Assembly: GCA_033297205.1 (NCBI GenBank)
Contig: MU859302.1
Coordinates: 1 to 44,807 of the forward strand
Length of the DNA: 44,807 nucleotides
DNA from: Pseudoneurospora amorphoporcata
Taxonomy: Eukaryota > Ascomycota > Sordariomycetes > Sordariales > Sordariaceae
Direction: 5' to 3'
Position 1 is the first letter of the stretch. The number at the start of each line of letters is the position of its first letter. The notes beneath the pieces were generated by a model, which was not told the DNA's origin, did no database searches, and saw nothing but the letters and a program-made list of their open reading frames with translations. Of the stretch, positions 31,918-43,139 are shown in pieces. The translations under genes were made by a program, and so were the position numbers.

Positions 31918-34900
31918 CTAGGGTATGTCCTTCGTTACTAATCCTACCAATCCGACGAATCTGCTGTGCTTGTCTACCTTCAATAGCTTCGTCAAACCAT
32001 CTACTACCATCTCATCGCCAAGTATATAGACCACCTTGATGGCTTTCTTATCGGATTGTTCGATGAGCCATTTGTAACGCACATCAATGTGACGATTACG
32101 TGCTGAAGTATTCGGATTCAACACCCGTTCTCTGGCATTGGCGCTGTCCGTAAAGAGGATGATATTTGTGTCAATCTCCTCGTTGATAGGGTTCTGGGGA
32201 AATCCCAGATCTTTCAGTATCCCTCCAACCCATTCCAGAGACCTTGCTACTGGCACAAAGTTCGTAAATTCCGCTTCTATTGTACTAATTGTTACGAACT
32301 CCTATCTCTTAGATTTCTATAAGATTGGGCCGCACGTTAGGAACACGACGTGCCCAGCGGTACTACGCTTTAAAGGGATGTTGTCGGCGAAGGAAGCGTC
32401 CGCGAAGCATCTAAACTGTAGGTCGAAATATTTATCTTCAGAAGGTTTGAAATAACCGCCCAACATAATACCCTATTTAGGAAACTCTTTCAAGTATCTA
32501 AACAAATGCTTCATTACGGTTATATACTTGTCTATCAGCTTAGTATTGCTTTTATAAAGCTTGCTAACGGTATACGTAATATCCAGTCGGGTTCCCATTG
32601 ATAGGTAGTTCAACTGGCCTGTTAGTTTGAGGTACGGTTTGTTATCGCCGCTAACCTCAATACCTCTATCGATCTTAAAATCCGGCGGCTATAGTATCTT
32701 CACGCCATAGAGGTCCTCGTTAGTAAAGTCTTTAATAATAGTACGAGTATATTATTCCTGGGAGATGAAGACTGTCCTTTCTTTACAATCTCTTACGATA
32801 TCGAAGCTTAGAAATGTACGCACTTCTCCCAATTGTTTAAGTTTGAAACGCTTCTCGAGGTTGGACTTAACGAAGTCAATAGTCTTAGTAGTTGCTACAG
32901 CAACGAGGAAATTATCGACGTATAGTACGATTAATACTTCTAATCGCCTATTGATCATTAAGCACTTGTTTGCTCCGACTGCCTCAAAGCCTATCTCTTC
33001 TAATACCGGGTAAAGGGTGCTAAACTAGAATAAAGGGCTTCGTCTAAGGCTATACAGCGCCCTGCATAGTCGGTAGACTAGTTCGTTCTGGTTAATCGTC
33101 TTCTTCGGCAGGCCTTTTGGTTGTTCTACGTAGTAAACCTGCTTGGGAGGAATCGGTGCGTTGAGGAAAGCTGTGTCGAAATCGAACTGTTGGCACTCGT
33201 AGTCGAGGATAGCCATGATGGCTAGGAACAGCCTCACGCTGACTGAGTTGGCGACTGCCGCGTAGATATCTTGAATGTCCCATCTATCCTTTTTACGATT
33301 GCCGCAAACGACCCATCTAGCTCGTGCCATATACTCTTTCTCGTTGATCAAGTATTTCTCGTCGTATACCCATCTTCCGAGCAGGACAAACATGTCTGGG
33401 GTCCTCTTGACTAGCTCCCAGACTCCCAGATCCTCCAGTGCTTTAGCCTGCTTTTTCATGGCTGGCAACCAGTAGGTTTCGTAGTTGGGTAGTTTCTTAG
33501 CCTCCCAGAGTGTTTCAGGGATAATACGAATCTTGTCAGCAACCTGTTGTATTTAGAGAGCTTTCGTGGTAGTAAGATAGGGGGTGAAAACGCAGCGGAT
33601 TTTGTGGGGCTCTGCGATTCCCGCGAAGAAATTAGGGAGATCCACTTTGTCTGCAACTATGTTGTTATTGCTGTCTTTAGCCTTCTGACTGTGATAATTG
33701 TAGTCTATTAGTTTGGTTGTTTCTCTGCGTGGTCGGGTAGAGGCCGCCGTTTGTACTGGAGGCTTCTTCACCACGGTAAGCGGAAGGTCTGGAGCGGTGG
33801 GCGGGGGATCTGGAGCCTTCTTCACGGTGGCTGGATCCTCTTGTGGAGGAGGGGTTGGTGTACGATTGCGAGTTTATTGACGCAGTATTGGACTTAATGG
33901 GGCTGTCACCGCTTCTTCATCGTCGGTTTCGTTGTTGAACGTGCTAGGGGGAATCGGTTGCTCCTCTTCGAGGTCGTTAAGGTCGAGTAAACCGTCGTTA
34001 TCGTTGGTCGTAAGATTCTGGATATCGTTCTCGATGGTATCGATCGGTTCGTCTTCTAGTAAAGTTGTCATGAGAGGAGCGCCTGGTGCGGGTGTAAGGC
34101 TGGGTGAGGGGTATATCGTATGCGCGTTGTTGAGGGTAACCGTTGTGTCACCGGGTTGCTTAATGATGGGCGCCGTCGCTATTCTGGCCTTGTCTACTTT
34201 CTGCTTGCTCTCTGGGTTAGTGCCTAACACGGTTACCTAGATCTGCTGGTTGCTCGCGACAACTTCCTCGATTTCAGCGACTGTCTGATTAGAAAAGTGC
34301 ACTCCCAGGGGTGTCTCCCTCTCCTTTGGTGTCTCGTTACCCTCTTTTTCGACAAATCTAACCGCGCTTGCTCTAACGATCTTACTAGTAATTGGGTTCC
34401 AGATTTTGTAAATACGGCCGTGCATATCACTGTAGCCGATGAGCTTTCCTTTGGTTGAACGGGGATGGAACTTGTCACCCTTGGCGCGTTTCTCTGGCTT
34501 GATGAAGTAATACGCATCGCAAAAGTAAGAGCGTAAGTGCTTGATGTATGGGGTTTGAGCTTGTTCTGGGAAGTTCGTTCCCTTTGCTAATATCTCCCAT
34601 GGGCTCCTGCCTTCTGGGTTTGCACGGGAGGGTAGGAGGTTATCGACTTGAATGACCGATTTAACGACGAAAGGCCATAGATGGACTGGAATCTTCAGGT
34701 CGATTATCAACGTTCTCGCCCGTTCTATGAAGATAGCACCTGCTCGTTCTGTTTTGCCGTTTATCCATGGAGTGTGTGCCGTCGTTTTGTACAGGGCGAC
34801 GCCCTCCGTTCGTGACCAGTTAACGAGACTGCTGTTTTGAAATTCCTTGGTGCCATAGTCAAACTCTGGGCCGCCGTCTATACCAAAGATCTTGACCTTT

Positions 34901-35785
34901 CTTCCACTTTGTTTCTCGATGAAAGCTTTGAACTCCTTGATCTGGATGGCTGCATCTCCCTTGTTGACACAGAAACGAGGCCAAACGAAGCCTAAAACGT
35001 CGTCAACAAAATAGACCACATATTTATAACCCATATAACCGGGCACATTATGTAATACCACGTCGACGTGGATAAACTCGATTAGGTAAGTTACCACTGG
35101 AGCAATCCGTTCCCTGGGTCGATTATCCGTTGCTTTGGCGATGATACAGGACTCGCATATATGGTTCTCTGCGTTCTTTATCGAAATGTTGGCTTCTTTA
35201 CAGGCTTTAACGACCTAATCTTTCCCAGCATGCATAAGTCGACGATGCATTGTTGAGTAGTTGATAGAGCCAAGCAGGGCATACCGTACTTGCTCGTTTT
35301 GTTGTACGAAGTCTTGGGGTTGATGTGCTAGGATGCAGACCAGGCCACCCTTTGACAGGCACTGGACTTCGACTTTACCTAGCTTGATGCGGTTGGATCT
35401 CATATGCCACTCCATACCGTTATCGAGTAGCCCGCTGGTTGATATTAAGTTGACTGGGGTAGCCGGCGAGTAGAGCACATCTTTGATCCTGACCCTGACG
35501 TTGACGGTCGAGGCCGTTGGCAATGTTAGCTCGATAGTACCGATATGATAACAGTACATCTCAGAGCTATCCCCGAGGGTAAGAGGGACTGGTTCGGCGA
35601 GTGGTTGCAGTTCTGTAAACCACTTGAGATGATTGAAAATGTTGTATGCGCATCCAGAGTCATAGATAACGTTGTCTTTCTGGATCGGTATGTGGATTTG
35701 CCTTGGAGCCTGTTGGTCTTTAGCGGATGAATCACTTGATAAAAGGCAGTAAGAATCAAGCTTCTCATTAGCTATGGGCTCTACT
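31918..35785 (-). pseudogene. pol: Copia element pol: protease, integrase, RT, RNase H
   Basis: Protease YDSGCA (DSG at 35,653-35,661). Integrase zinc site: MHRRLMHAG with C-E-S-C further on, and catalytic Asp in FIHVDVV, Asp in FGIDGGPEF, Glu in NGKTERAG. RT: VWELVKRTP, QQFDFDTAFLNAPI, then YVDN at 32,911-32,922 where YVDD is expected. RNase H: FADASFADN, STIEAEF, LFTDSANAR. In-frame stops are at 35,215 (TAG), 34,237 (TAG), 33,874 (TAA), 33,553 (TAA), 33,025 (TAG), 32,752 (TAA), about 32,690 (TAG), about 32,480 (TAG), 32,317 and 32,302 (TAG). No TGA was found. The frame ends TAG at 31,918 or, if that is also decayed, TAA at 31,912. Confidence 0.93.
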
Positions 35786-36772
35786 GAAAAGACTGCTTGT
35801 TGATACCACAGAGGAAAGCACCCCCATGGAACAACAAGGCGCTGGAGCTGGCCGGGTTGGCCGTGTTGGTGGCTGTAGTACCGGCGAGGGCAGTGCTGGC
35901 GCTGGCCTCTGCCTTCTTCGCCATCATCTCCTTCTTAGACTTCCAGGAATCAGGAGCAAGCTCCGGCTGGCAGGCCCAGCAGACATCAGCTGACTTCTTG
36001 ATGTGATGACCGCAGGGGAAATGCTTCTGAGTGGGCCAGATCTTCTTGTCACAGGAGGTGCAGGCGATCTTTTCGTCACGGGTACGGCCACCCTTACTGT
36101 CTTTATTGTTGGTGTTGTTGGCGGTGTTGGCGGTGCCAGTAGTCTTGACTTGAACGGTAAGGTTGGTGCTCATGCGCTTCTCAGTATTGCCAATATCACT
36201 AAGCTTAGACATGAGGTAGTTGACGGTCATAGTCTTGTCCTCGATGGCCTGTTGCCACATCTTTGCATCGACAGGGTAGTGAGCCTTGGTCGCATTGTAC
36301 AACAGGTTGGTCTCGAGGTCATCATCGATATTAAACTTAGCATCGGTGATGGTGCGCTTGCGTAGGATGGTGTAACGATGAAGGAAAGCGTGCATCGAGT
36401 CGAAGGAGGCGCGCTTGATCGACAGAAACTCGGCGAGAACTTCGCTGCGAGCTTCACTGGTAACGCGACCAATGCAGGAAAGGACTAGGTCAAAGAGGTA
36501 CTTGGGATCCTTTTTCTTGTCGTCCCAGCCGTTAACTTTGAGGGTAGTGACGATGTTCTCGTCGCGAAGGTAGAAAGCAACATCTTGTATGCTTTAGCCC
36601 TGGATATACGCCACTTCTTGTGATCCTCCTCATCTTCAACATTGGGTTCCTCGATCTCACCAAAGATATGGTTAGAGATGTCGAAGTTGTCGAGCTCGGC
36701 TTCGAGACAACGCTCCCAATCATCGAGATTGGACTCGCCGATAAAACGAACGAGGGAGGAAGGCTCACTCAT
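35781..36772 (-). pseudogene. gag: Copia element gag, one frameshift, no internal stop
   Basis: It starts MSEPSSLVRFIGESNLDDWE at 36,772; an upstream in-frame ATG exists at 36,904. It reads through RAKAYKMLLST, then a single-base frame change near 36,568-36,573 brings in LRDENIVTTLKVNGWDDKKK. The remainder is open to 35,781. The metal-binding region is not a simple CCHC knuckle: CTSCDKKIW, HFPCGHH and VCWACQ (about 35,950-36,070) look like a zinc-ribbon-type cluster. An Ala/Ser/Thr-rich linker follows. It ends INKQSFQ and protease continues in another frame a few bases on, so a second indel or frameshift lies near 35,785. Confidence 0.85.
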
Positions 36773-37139
36773 ATTGGAAAGGGTAATGGCTGGTAAGCAA
36801 AAGGTCCTTGAAGGTTGGATAGTACTGGGTCTCTGGGCTGGACCGTTGGAGGTAGGGAAGGAGGCTAAGCAGTAGTTGGTCGTGCTGTTGCCTTGAATCT
36901 TCATACGGGCTGGCGCAAAAGGGCGATGCGCTTGGAGGTTGGGGGAGATCGAGGGCAGCGAGGCGATGCTGTGACCCTGGTACGCGATCTTTTTGTCGAT
37001 GGGGAATCCCGGTTGGCGAGGGACTCGGTGGGCAAGTCCCGGTTGGCTAGGGACTCGGTGATTGATTGATTTTTAGGCAGTGCGTACGAATGATCCTGTT
37101 AAACGGATCGTTTTTGACGGTCGCGCGCGATACGCAAGA

Positions 37140-37151
37140 GGGCTCATAACC
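37140..37151 (-). other. Copia primer-binding site matching initiator tRNA-Met anticodon arm
   Basis: Directly next to the 5' LTR the minus strand reads GGTTATGAGCCC. This is the complement of the conserved GGGCTCATAACC anticodon stem-loop of eukaryotic initiator tRNA-Met, where CAT is the anticodon. Drosophila copia primes with a 5' half of this tRNA cut in the anticodon region, so a half-tRNA primer is the natural reading. Confidence 0.75.
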
Positions 37152-37308
37152 TGTGAACAGGCTAGAATGACTGTGTGTATTGCTATTGAGAGAGAAAGAG
37201 AGAAGCGGCTAGTCTAGAGGGCTGAAAAGTAGGGCACGAGAGGGAGAGGCCGCCAGGGCCGTGCACGAATGGCACTGGCACAGAGGCCACGTGACCACCC
37301 TCACAACA
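37152..37308 (-). repeat. 5' LTR of copia element G (157 bp)
   Basis: It starts TGTGAACAGG and ends CTCACAACA. It is the better-preserved LTR; target copy CCTGT follows. Confidence 0.93.
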
Positions 37309-37575
37309 CCTGTATTTGGAGAGGAATTCTACCAAGACACGCGAGATAACATTATTGCATACGCAAATTGCTTGCATGAACTAAAAGGTCTTGTCAGCCT
37401 TGGAAGGAAAACTCGAAAGGGATCGCCAGGCAAATCTGCTAGAGAACATCTGGAAAGATCTAGCTCAACTGAAAGACGCGTACAGGTCCGTGGATGGAAG
37501 AACATGGAAGAGATACGAAGAGCAGGTCACGCTAGTTTCCTCCACTGCGCTAACCTTTGTTGGTGTCGTTTAGCG
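37309..37575 (+). pseudogene. Host-gene fragment right of the copia insertion
   Basis: When copia and one target copy are removed, the frame from the left flank (DPGWRP) runs on into VFGEEFYQDTRDNII and AYANCLHELK. A one-base frame change near 37,388 leads to VLSALEGKLERDRQANLLEN, IWKDLAQLKDAYRSVDGRTW, KRYEEQVTLV and TFVGVV, then TAG at 37,573. The Lys/Glu/Leu helix followed by a hydrophobic strand ending G-V-V resembles the stretch before the P-loop in fungal SLIP-GC/dynamin-like GTPases, from memory. No P-loop follows, so this is tentative. Confidence 0.35.
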
Positions 37576-40101
37576 AAGCATCCCCTCTTGCGGCGAACAG
37601 CCTAGAGGTACCTATCGGGCCACGGCATCGTCAACAAACAATTCGCAACCCTTCGATCTCGGTACAACTTGGAGATGTCAAGATGCTGTTGTTGCTCCCA
37701 TTCCCATCCCCTCGTTGGTCAGGGTCCGTGGTCGAGGTTGGGCAACAAGTCGACAGGTCTCAACACGAGAATAATCACGGGGATGGTCACGAGTGAGACA
37801 CATTTGCACATGCTTTATATTTGGTGGGAAACAAACAAGCCCGTTTTCGCAGGTCTCCGCGGAGTTGGATCGAAGGATTCGTTCGGAGGAAAGAAACAGA
37901 GAAGGAGGGACGGGATTCACAATTATTACTTGGAAGGAGCCAGGGTTGGTGTGATAGCGGGGCATCACGGTAGGATTCGAACTAGTGGGCTTGGTGATTG
38001 CCAAGGGCCAAGGGCCAAGGAACCCAAGAGGGTGAGGCGTTCTTTCCCCAAGTTCACCATCACCAAATATATATCGTTAATTCCATCCTTTCGTTTTATT
38101 CACATCATTACGAGTTCATCATTTCATTAATTCGACTCGAAACTTTGGAAAGAAAGGAAACATACGGATACACCGACTGAAAAAGAAGCTAGAAAAGAAG
38201 CTAGTAACATCGGACTACACTACGACGACACACTCAAAAGCAAGAAAAAGTGACGACGACGACGTCCCCTAACCCAAGCCACCCTAGTGCCCAATTCCCC
38301 AGACAGTCTTGACGCGTTGCCCTTCTGCGTCCCCAACTGGTGGAGGTCCTGTCGTCACTCGTCCAAGCAGCCGAAGCGACATCATCGTCAGCAGCATCGC
38401 CGTCGTCATTTCTGTGCTCCAGCCAAGGTTTGGGCAAAGAAGTGAAGTGCGCTAGTTTTGGCGTGAAGTCGGTATCCATTGCAATGCCATCCCGAAAAAT
38501 ACCCAGCTATGCCTGGTTGAGGAACCCGGGAAAATGTATCTATCATTCAGTGCCGTCCGTCAGTCACACTCACACTTCCCAAGTCCCCACCCATGTCATG
38601 CCCACAATCCCATGCCGCCATGCTTTTCGTTTCCCCTTCCCCGCAGATATTGAACGATGCAAGCTAACTACTATTTCTACCGTCTTCATCTTCCCGGTTA
38701 CACTATTATAACTATCCCCTATTTTCCCATACTTCTCATTCTGCCCCCTATTTCAACTTTGCCAGTGCAAAGCAGGGGGGAAAACGAGACGGGGAAACAA
38801 CATTCTAAGACTCAGCCGGCGAAGACACGGGATAAAAGACGGCAAGAGTGTAATAGAAGCAAAAGAGAAGGGAAACCGGCATTACCATCTATCTATTACA
38901 AAACTCTTGGCAACGCTCTTGGCATTAATAATATTGGTTAGTCTTAGCCCGTCCTGCCCAATCCCGAATTATGCTTCGTTATATACGTTTATTGTTACGC
39001 TGCAGCTTCTCTCGCTGCATGTTGTCGAGGGAGTATTGGGGGAGAAACGAGTTCGGGAAGTTATGTAGTCTTGAAGTAGTATTGTGGTAAAAGGTGGGCT
39101 AGGACGGATTGGGGACGGCTCGGGTTTACCTCTTCTTATTGGATGGAGAGATAGGACCCGCGAGAGTGTGAGCGATGATGGTGATGGATGATGGCTGATG
39201 ACTGTGGTGTTGGTGTTGGTGGTGTGGTGTTGCGGTGCTGCGGTTTGGTGAGGATGGTGCAGAAGGGGGTTGATCTCGGAAGGTCTGAGACGGCTTAGAC
39301 GGGACGGGATGAAGAGGTGGAATGGGAGGAGGGACTGGAGATAAGGCTCAAAAGTTCAGTTTGGCGATGCGACAACACACATTCCCTTCGCTATGATAGA
39401 GGGAAAAGACCGCGAGATAATGGACGAACAGAAGCCTGCGAATTTTTAAGTGAAGGTATTCTGAGATTTGGCCCGTATAAGGAAGTCTCCTTCGGAAAAC
39501 AGCTGAGAGACATCTCGCCTACCATTACCCCAACCCGTCTTAATAAAGCGAGCTGCGCCCCTTCAATAAATTACTGCACGACTCTAAATCCGGGGTAGCC
39601 AATTATGGGTTGACGATAACGGGAGACAGCAGAGCTTGTTAACGCGATAGCTCTGTCTCGTCACTGGGTCAGTAACATCCTTCCTACTATGCCCGAAAGA
39701 AGTAGTTAAGAAAAAGTGGCGCGATGAGAGCAGTATTGTAGAAAAAGTTGAACTGTCGGGACTGTTCACTCATCAACCTATCCAAATAAATCCTATACGT
39801 AGTTGAGTCCAATAAACTGCATGGATGCTATTGTGGAATTCATTCAGCCGCGGTTACCTTGCTCCCCCCCCCCTCGTCAGGCAGTTACGTGAGGTTCCGG
39901 GAGGATTGAGGGGGAGACCGGGCAAGATAATAGCCTCGCAGTCCCGAGCAACTGTAATATCGAGAGATAACCTTCAATCTCTGACAACGCCGGTTGATCG
40001 AATATTAACAACCTTGGTAGGGAAGTTCATGATTCCCGTCCTGCTTCTACGAGAGACTCCGCTGCCGAGTATCCGTGATCATTCGAATCACTAGTAACGA
40101 T
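37576..40101. other. Intergenic stretch without a supported gene
   Basis: Open frames here (for example 37,669-38,130 and 38,340-38,711) are short, overlap on both strands and show no recognisable motif. TAG/CTAG density is visibly lower than in the repeat island. A GAT/GGT-rich low-complexity stretch lies at about 39,175-39,250. The region may hold untranslated or promoter sequence of the gene at 40,102, but I see no specific signal. Confidence 0.5.
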
Positions 40102-40833
40102 ATGGATAACGATACGCCACCACCTATCCCTCCCCGTCCTCCTGGATGGGTGAGCAGTCCGCTCTCAAGCCCTGGGTCAGAACTATTCCCATTATCGCTA
40201 CAACCGCAATATGCGAACAACGAGGATCCTCCTCCTCCCTTGCCTCCAAGGCGATAAACGAACGGGGAGCAACCACCGGTTCTTGAACGACAGTCAAGAC
40301 CGTACAGCTACGTACAGCCGTCTTAAGAGAATATTGGTCAAAGTCCTCCTGAGCGACAGTCAAGGCCATACAGCTACGTACCACCTCGGGAGAGTTCCGG
40401 TCAAAGTCCCCCTCTGCCGCCACGGATCACTCGCCGGCCTGTTCCGCAGCGGGAGCCGGAGCCTCGCCCCCGAGCCTCACCGGCCTCGCCGGCCTCATCA
40501 TCATCATCGCAACCTCGGTTCTCACCATCGCGATTCGAGCCGTTCCGTTCACGACAGTTCCAGGCACCAAAGTTTGGGTTCAATCCACCGTTTTCCTCCC
40601 AGCTGCAGACAGGCTTGTCCCTGACAAGATTGTTGAGACCTTTGGCCGCACTCTTGACGGGCGATCAGGGCGAACTGGGTCTCAACGATTTTGTTAGTGA
40701 CGAGATAGAATATCAGTATACCCCATCGGATTTTGAGGCTCTCAATGCACAGTATATCCCACCGGATTTTGAGGCTTTCCAAGCGCAATACCAGCCTCTA
40801 GACTTCGAGGCTTTCCAAGTACAGGCCGAAGTG

Positions 40834-41319
40834 CAATATACGATACCAAATCCTGAGGCACTCAACGTAGAGTATATACCGTACCAGCCGCCAGAGCAAC
40901 TACAGACCGAAGCGCAATACATGCCACCAAATTTCGAGGCTTTCAATACAGAATATACACCGTATTAGCCGCAAGAGCAACCACAGGCCGAAACACAGTA
41001 TACGCCACCAAATCCCGAGGCATTCAATATAGAGTATACCCCGTATCAGCCTCAAGCGGAACCACAGGCCGAAGCGTAGTATATGCCACCAAATTGTGAA
41101 GCACTCAACGCAGAGTATACACCGTACCAGCCGCCAGAGCAACCACAGACCGAAGCGCAATACATGCCACCAAATCCCGAAGCATTCAATACAGAATATA
41201 CACCGTACCAGCCCCAAGAGCAATACCAGGCCGAAGTACAGTATACGCCACCAAATCCCGAGGCAGTCCAAGCAGAGTATACACCATACCAACCGCAAGA
41301 GCAACCACAGGCCCAGACT
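40834..41319 (+). repeat. Six tandem 81-bp (27-residue) repeats in the proline-rich gene
   Basis: The unit pattern is QY-x-PPNPEAFN-x-EYTPYQP-x-EQPQAEA. The six consecutive units keep the frame but differ by substitutions. Two carry TAG codons at Gln positions (40,966 and about 41,077). The total is 486 bp. Confidence 0.88.
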
Positions 41320-41404
41320 TCGGAGCAAGGGCAATCTTCATCTCAACCTCAACCTCAAACTTCGCCTGAACCGCAACCCCAATCACAGCCCCAACCTCAA
41401 GCCC

Positions 41405-41442
41405 AGCAGCAACAACAACAACAACAGCAGCAGCAACAGACT
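41405..41442 (+). repeat. CAR/CAA microsatellite encoding poly-Gln
   Basis: A run of CAG and CAA codons gives about a dozen glutamines, followed by poly-Pro segments up to 41,615. None of these Gln codons is TAA/TAG, unlike Gln codons elsewhere in the gene. Confidence 0.85.
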
Positions 41443-41910
41443 TTCCCTCCTCCTCCCTCCAACCCCCCTTATTCATCCTCATTCCCCTACTCAGACTCTA
41501 ACCCCCCTCCTCCGCCTCCTCCTCCACCTACCTCACCTCCCTCCGGCCCTCCACCACCATCTAACCCCCCAGGCCCTCCCCCTCCCTCGAACCCACCCCC
41601 TTCATCAACCCCCATCCCCTACGACAAATAGACCCCCCTCTTTTAACCTAACGGCGTGCCCAATTCCATCTTCACAGCCCTCATGAAGTCCTTCTTCGAA
41701 ATGCTAGTAGCCCAGCAGACGCCCGAGATGAGGCCGGCTGATGGCAACGGTTTGATGGCGAGCAGTAGACAAAAGCTATTGAGCCCGGAGAAGTTGAGTG
41801 AGTTTTTGGATGTGCAGGGGTTTGCGCTGGAGCATAATAGTTGTGAGTTTGAAGATTTTCTTTTTTTTCGTTGTTTTGCTGTTGTTTGTTTTGGGTTTGT
41901 GGTGGGAATG

Positions 41911-42051
41911 GAAGAGAGAAACAAAGAGATGGATAAGGAAAGGAAAGGAACGGGTGGGGAGACGAAGAGAGTGAAGAGAAGGAGGATAAAGAAAAAGGAA
42001 AAGGGAAAAACAAAAAAAAAAAAAAAAAATACGGGGAAAAAGGGGAAATAT
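41911..42051 (+). repeat. Long purine-only-like tract ending in an A homopolymer
   Basis: The plus strand is almost entirely A and G over about 140 bases, with an uninterrupted A run near 42,011-42,028. It lies after the putative splice donor, so it is probably intronic. Confidence 0.8.
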
Positions 42052-42087
42052 GTTGGATCATTTTCTTCCCCTGGGCGCCAAGTGGTG

Positions 42088-42172
42088 CAGTGTGCCAAGT
42101 GGTAAGGCGTCTTGAGCGAGAGCGGTCATGGGCACTTGGGATTGCTTCTGAGTTTGACTCTTGTCTGCTCGA
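42088..42172 (+). other. tRNA-like segment, degenerate
   Basis: TGCCAAGTGGTAAGG (about 42,093) resembles a polymerase III A box. AGTTTGACTC (42,151-42,160) resembles a B box (GGTTCGANTC) at tRNA-like spacing. Acceptor pairing and a clear anticodon stem are not evident. It could be a tRNA pseudogene or the head of a tRNA-derived SINE. Confidence 0.25.
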
Positions 42173-43139
42173 AGGCCTTTTTCACAATTTCCTTTGCCAT
42201 TTCCATCACAAATGGGGTCTTCTAAGTAAGTTGAGACGTTAAATGATGTCTTATCGCTTGTCGTGAACCCGAAATCGACGAGTATCTTCTATATATTCAT
42301 CAAGGAGGATGCGGCTCCACCTCCTCCTACCGAAGAAGGCACCATCCCCGTTATTCCTTCTCTACCTATCCTCTATACAACTACTAATCCCTCCATCCTT
42401 CCGTTCTTCCTCTTACGTATCCTCAAAACCTTCAATTTCTTCCCCCAAATTCAGCAACCAATACTAATCCCTCCTGCCCGCCTCCCCAAGGAAACTTAAC
42501 AAAACCCCCTGGTCCACCACCTCCTCCATTCCAGGTCTCCCCAACCCCCTCGCCGCCCTCACCCCCCTCGATAAAGCCGACTACGAATTCCGTCTAATCC
42601 TCCAAGCCTTCAATATCTACTATATCCCTATCCCGCATCCGCGCCCTAGCCCCTCTCTACGTCCCGTCTAATAAATAAGCCCTTACCTCCCCTCCTAGCT
42701 TACACACCTTATAGCCGCCGAAGCGCAAGAAATCCCCGAGGGTATGCGCGTCCTAGGAATCGGCTAGACGCCCTTCCTAACGGAGTAGGGGTTTGGGAAG
42801 TATATAGCGCTGGAAACGGCGGGCGAGCCGGAGAGGGGGTTTGAGGGGGTAAATACTGCGCTTAGATACTACGGGAATTCAACGGTGGGGGGAATGGATA
42901 TAGGAGGGTAAGCGAAGCTAGGTCCAATACCTAGGGAGATGTTCCCTGCTGCTTGTCCGGCGGAGATCCAGGCGGCGGTGGATGTCGGGCAGGCGAAGTA
43001 TAGAAGGTTGTGCGAGGAGGCGGTGGCGGGGAATAGGGCGTATCATAAGATGGTGGCGCAAGGGTAGAGGAATGCGGTGGAGTTGGTTGGTGATTGTAGG
43101 TATGTGAGGGTGGATTAGTTTGGGAATTGGATTTGGTGA

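Larger units (their letters stand above)
31665..37308 (-). mobile_element. Element G: Ty1/copia retrotransposon
   Basis: LTRs of 157 bp (31,665-31,821 and 37,152-37,308) have intact TG...CA ends. The duplication is CCTAT on the left and CCTGT on the right, one G/A difference. Order on the minus strand is gag, protease, integrase, RT, RNase H, the copia order. It is 5.64 kb long, normal for copia. Pol keeps one frame over about 3.8 kb with only TAG/TAA interruptions. It is much less decayed than the Ty3 elements, especially in its 5' half. Confidence 0.95.
40102..43139 (+). pseudogene. Proline/glutamine-rich host gene with DUF7514-like core, many TAA/TAG stops
   Basis: It starts MDNDTPPPIPPRPPGW at 40,102. 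One frame runs to about 41,842 with SH3-ligand-like PPxPPR motifs, duplicated RQSRPYSYV segments, six 27-residue repeats, poly-Gln and poly-Pro. Then PNGVPNSIFTALMKSFFEML, LLSPEKLSEFLDVQGF and EHNS. GTGAGT at 41,843-41,848 is a plausible donor that splits a T-starting codon. The C-terminal exon is clear from about 42,538 (PNPLAALTPLDKADYEFRLI, EIPEGMRVLGIG, GFGKYIALETAGEPERGF, NTALRYYGNS, CRYVRVD, FGNWIW, TGA 43,137-43,139). Exon structure between is unclear. About 14 in-frame stops are TAA/TAG (40,255, 40,321, 40,966, 41,629, 41,641 and others), none TGA. Similarity to fungal DUF7514 is from memory. Confidence 0.6.

Noticed and set aside
38340..38711. 123-codon frame and others between 37.6 and 39.6 kb
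   Set aside because: Overlapping frames on both strands, no motif, no consistent codon pattern.
41643..42098. Minus-strand Phe/Ser-rich frames opposite the purine tract
   Set aside because: They arise from the polypyrimidine complement and are not protein-like.
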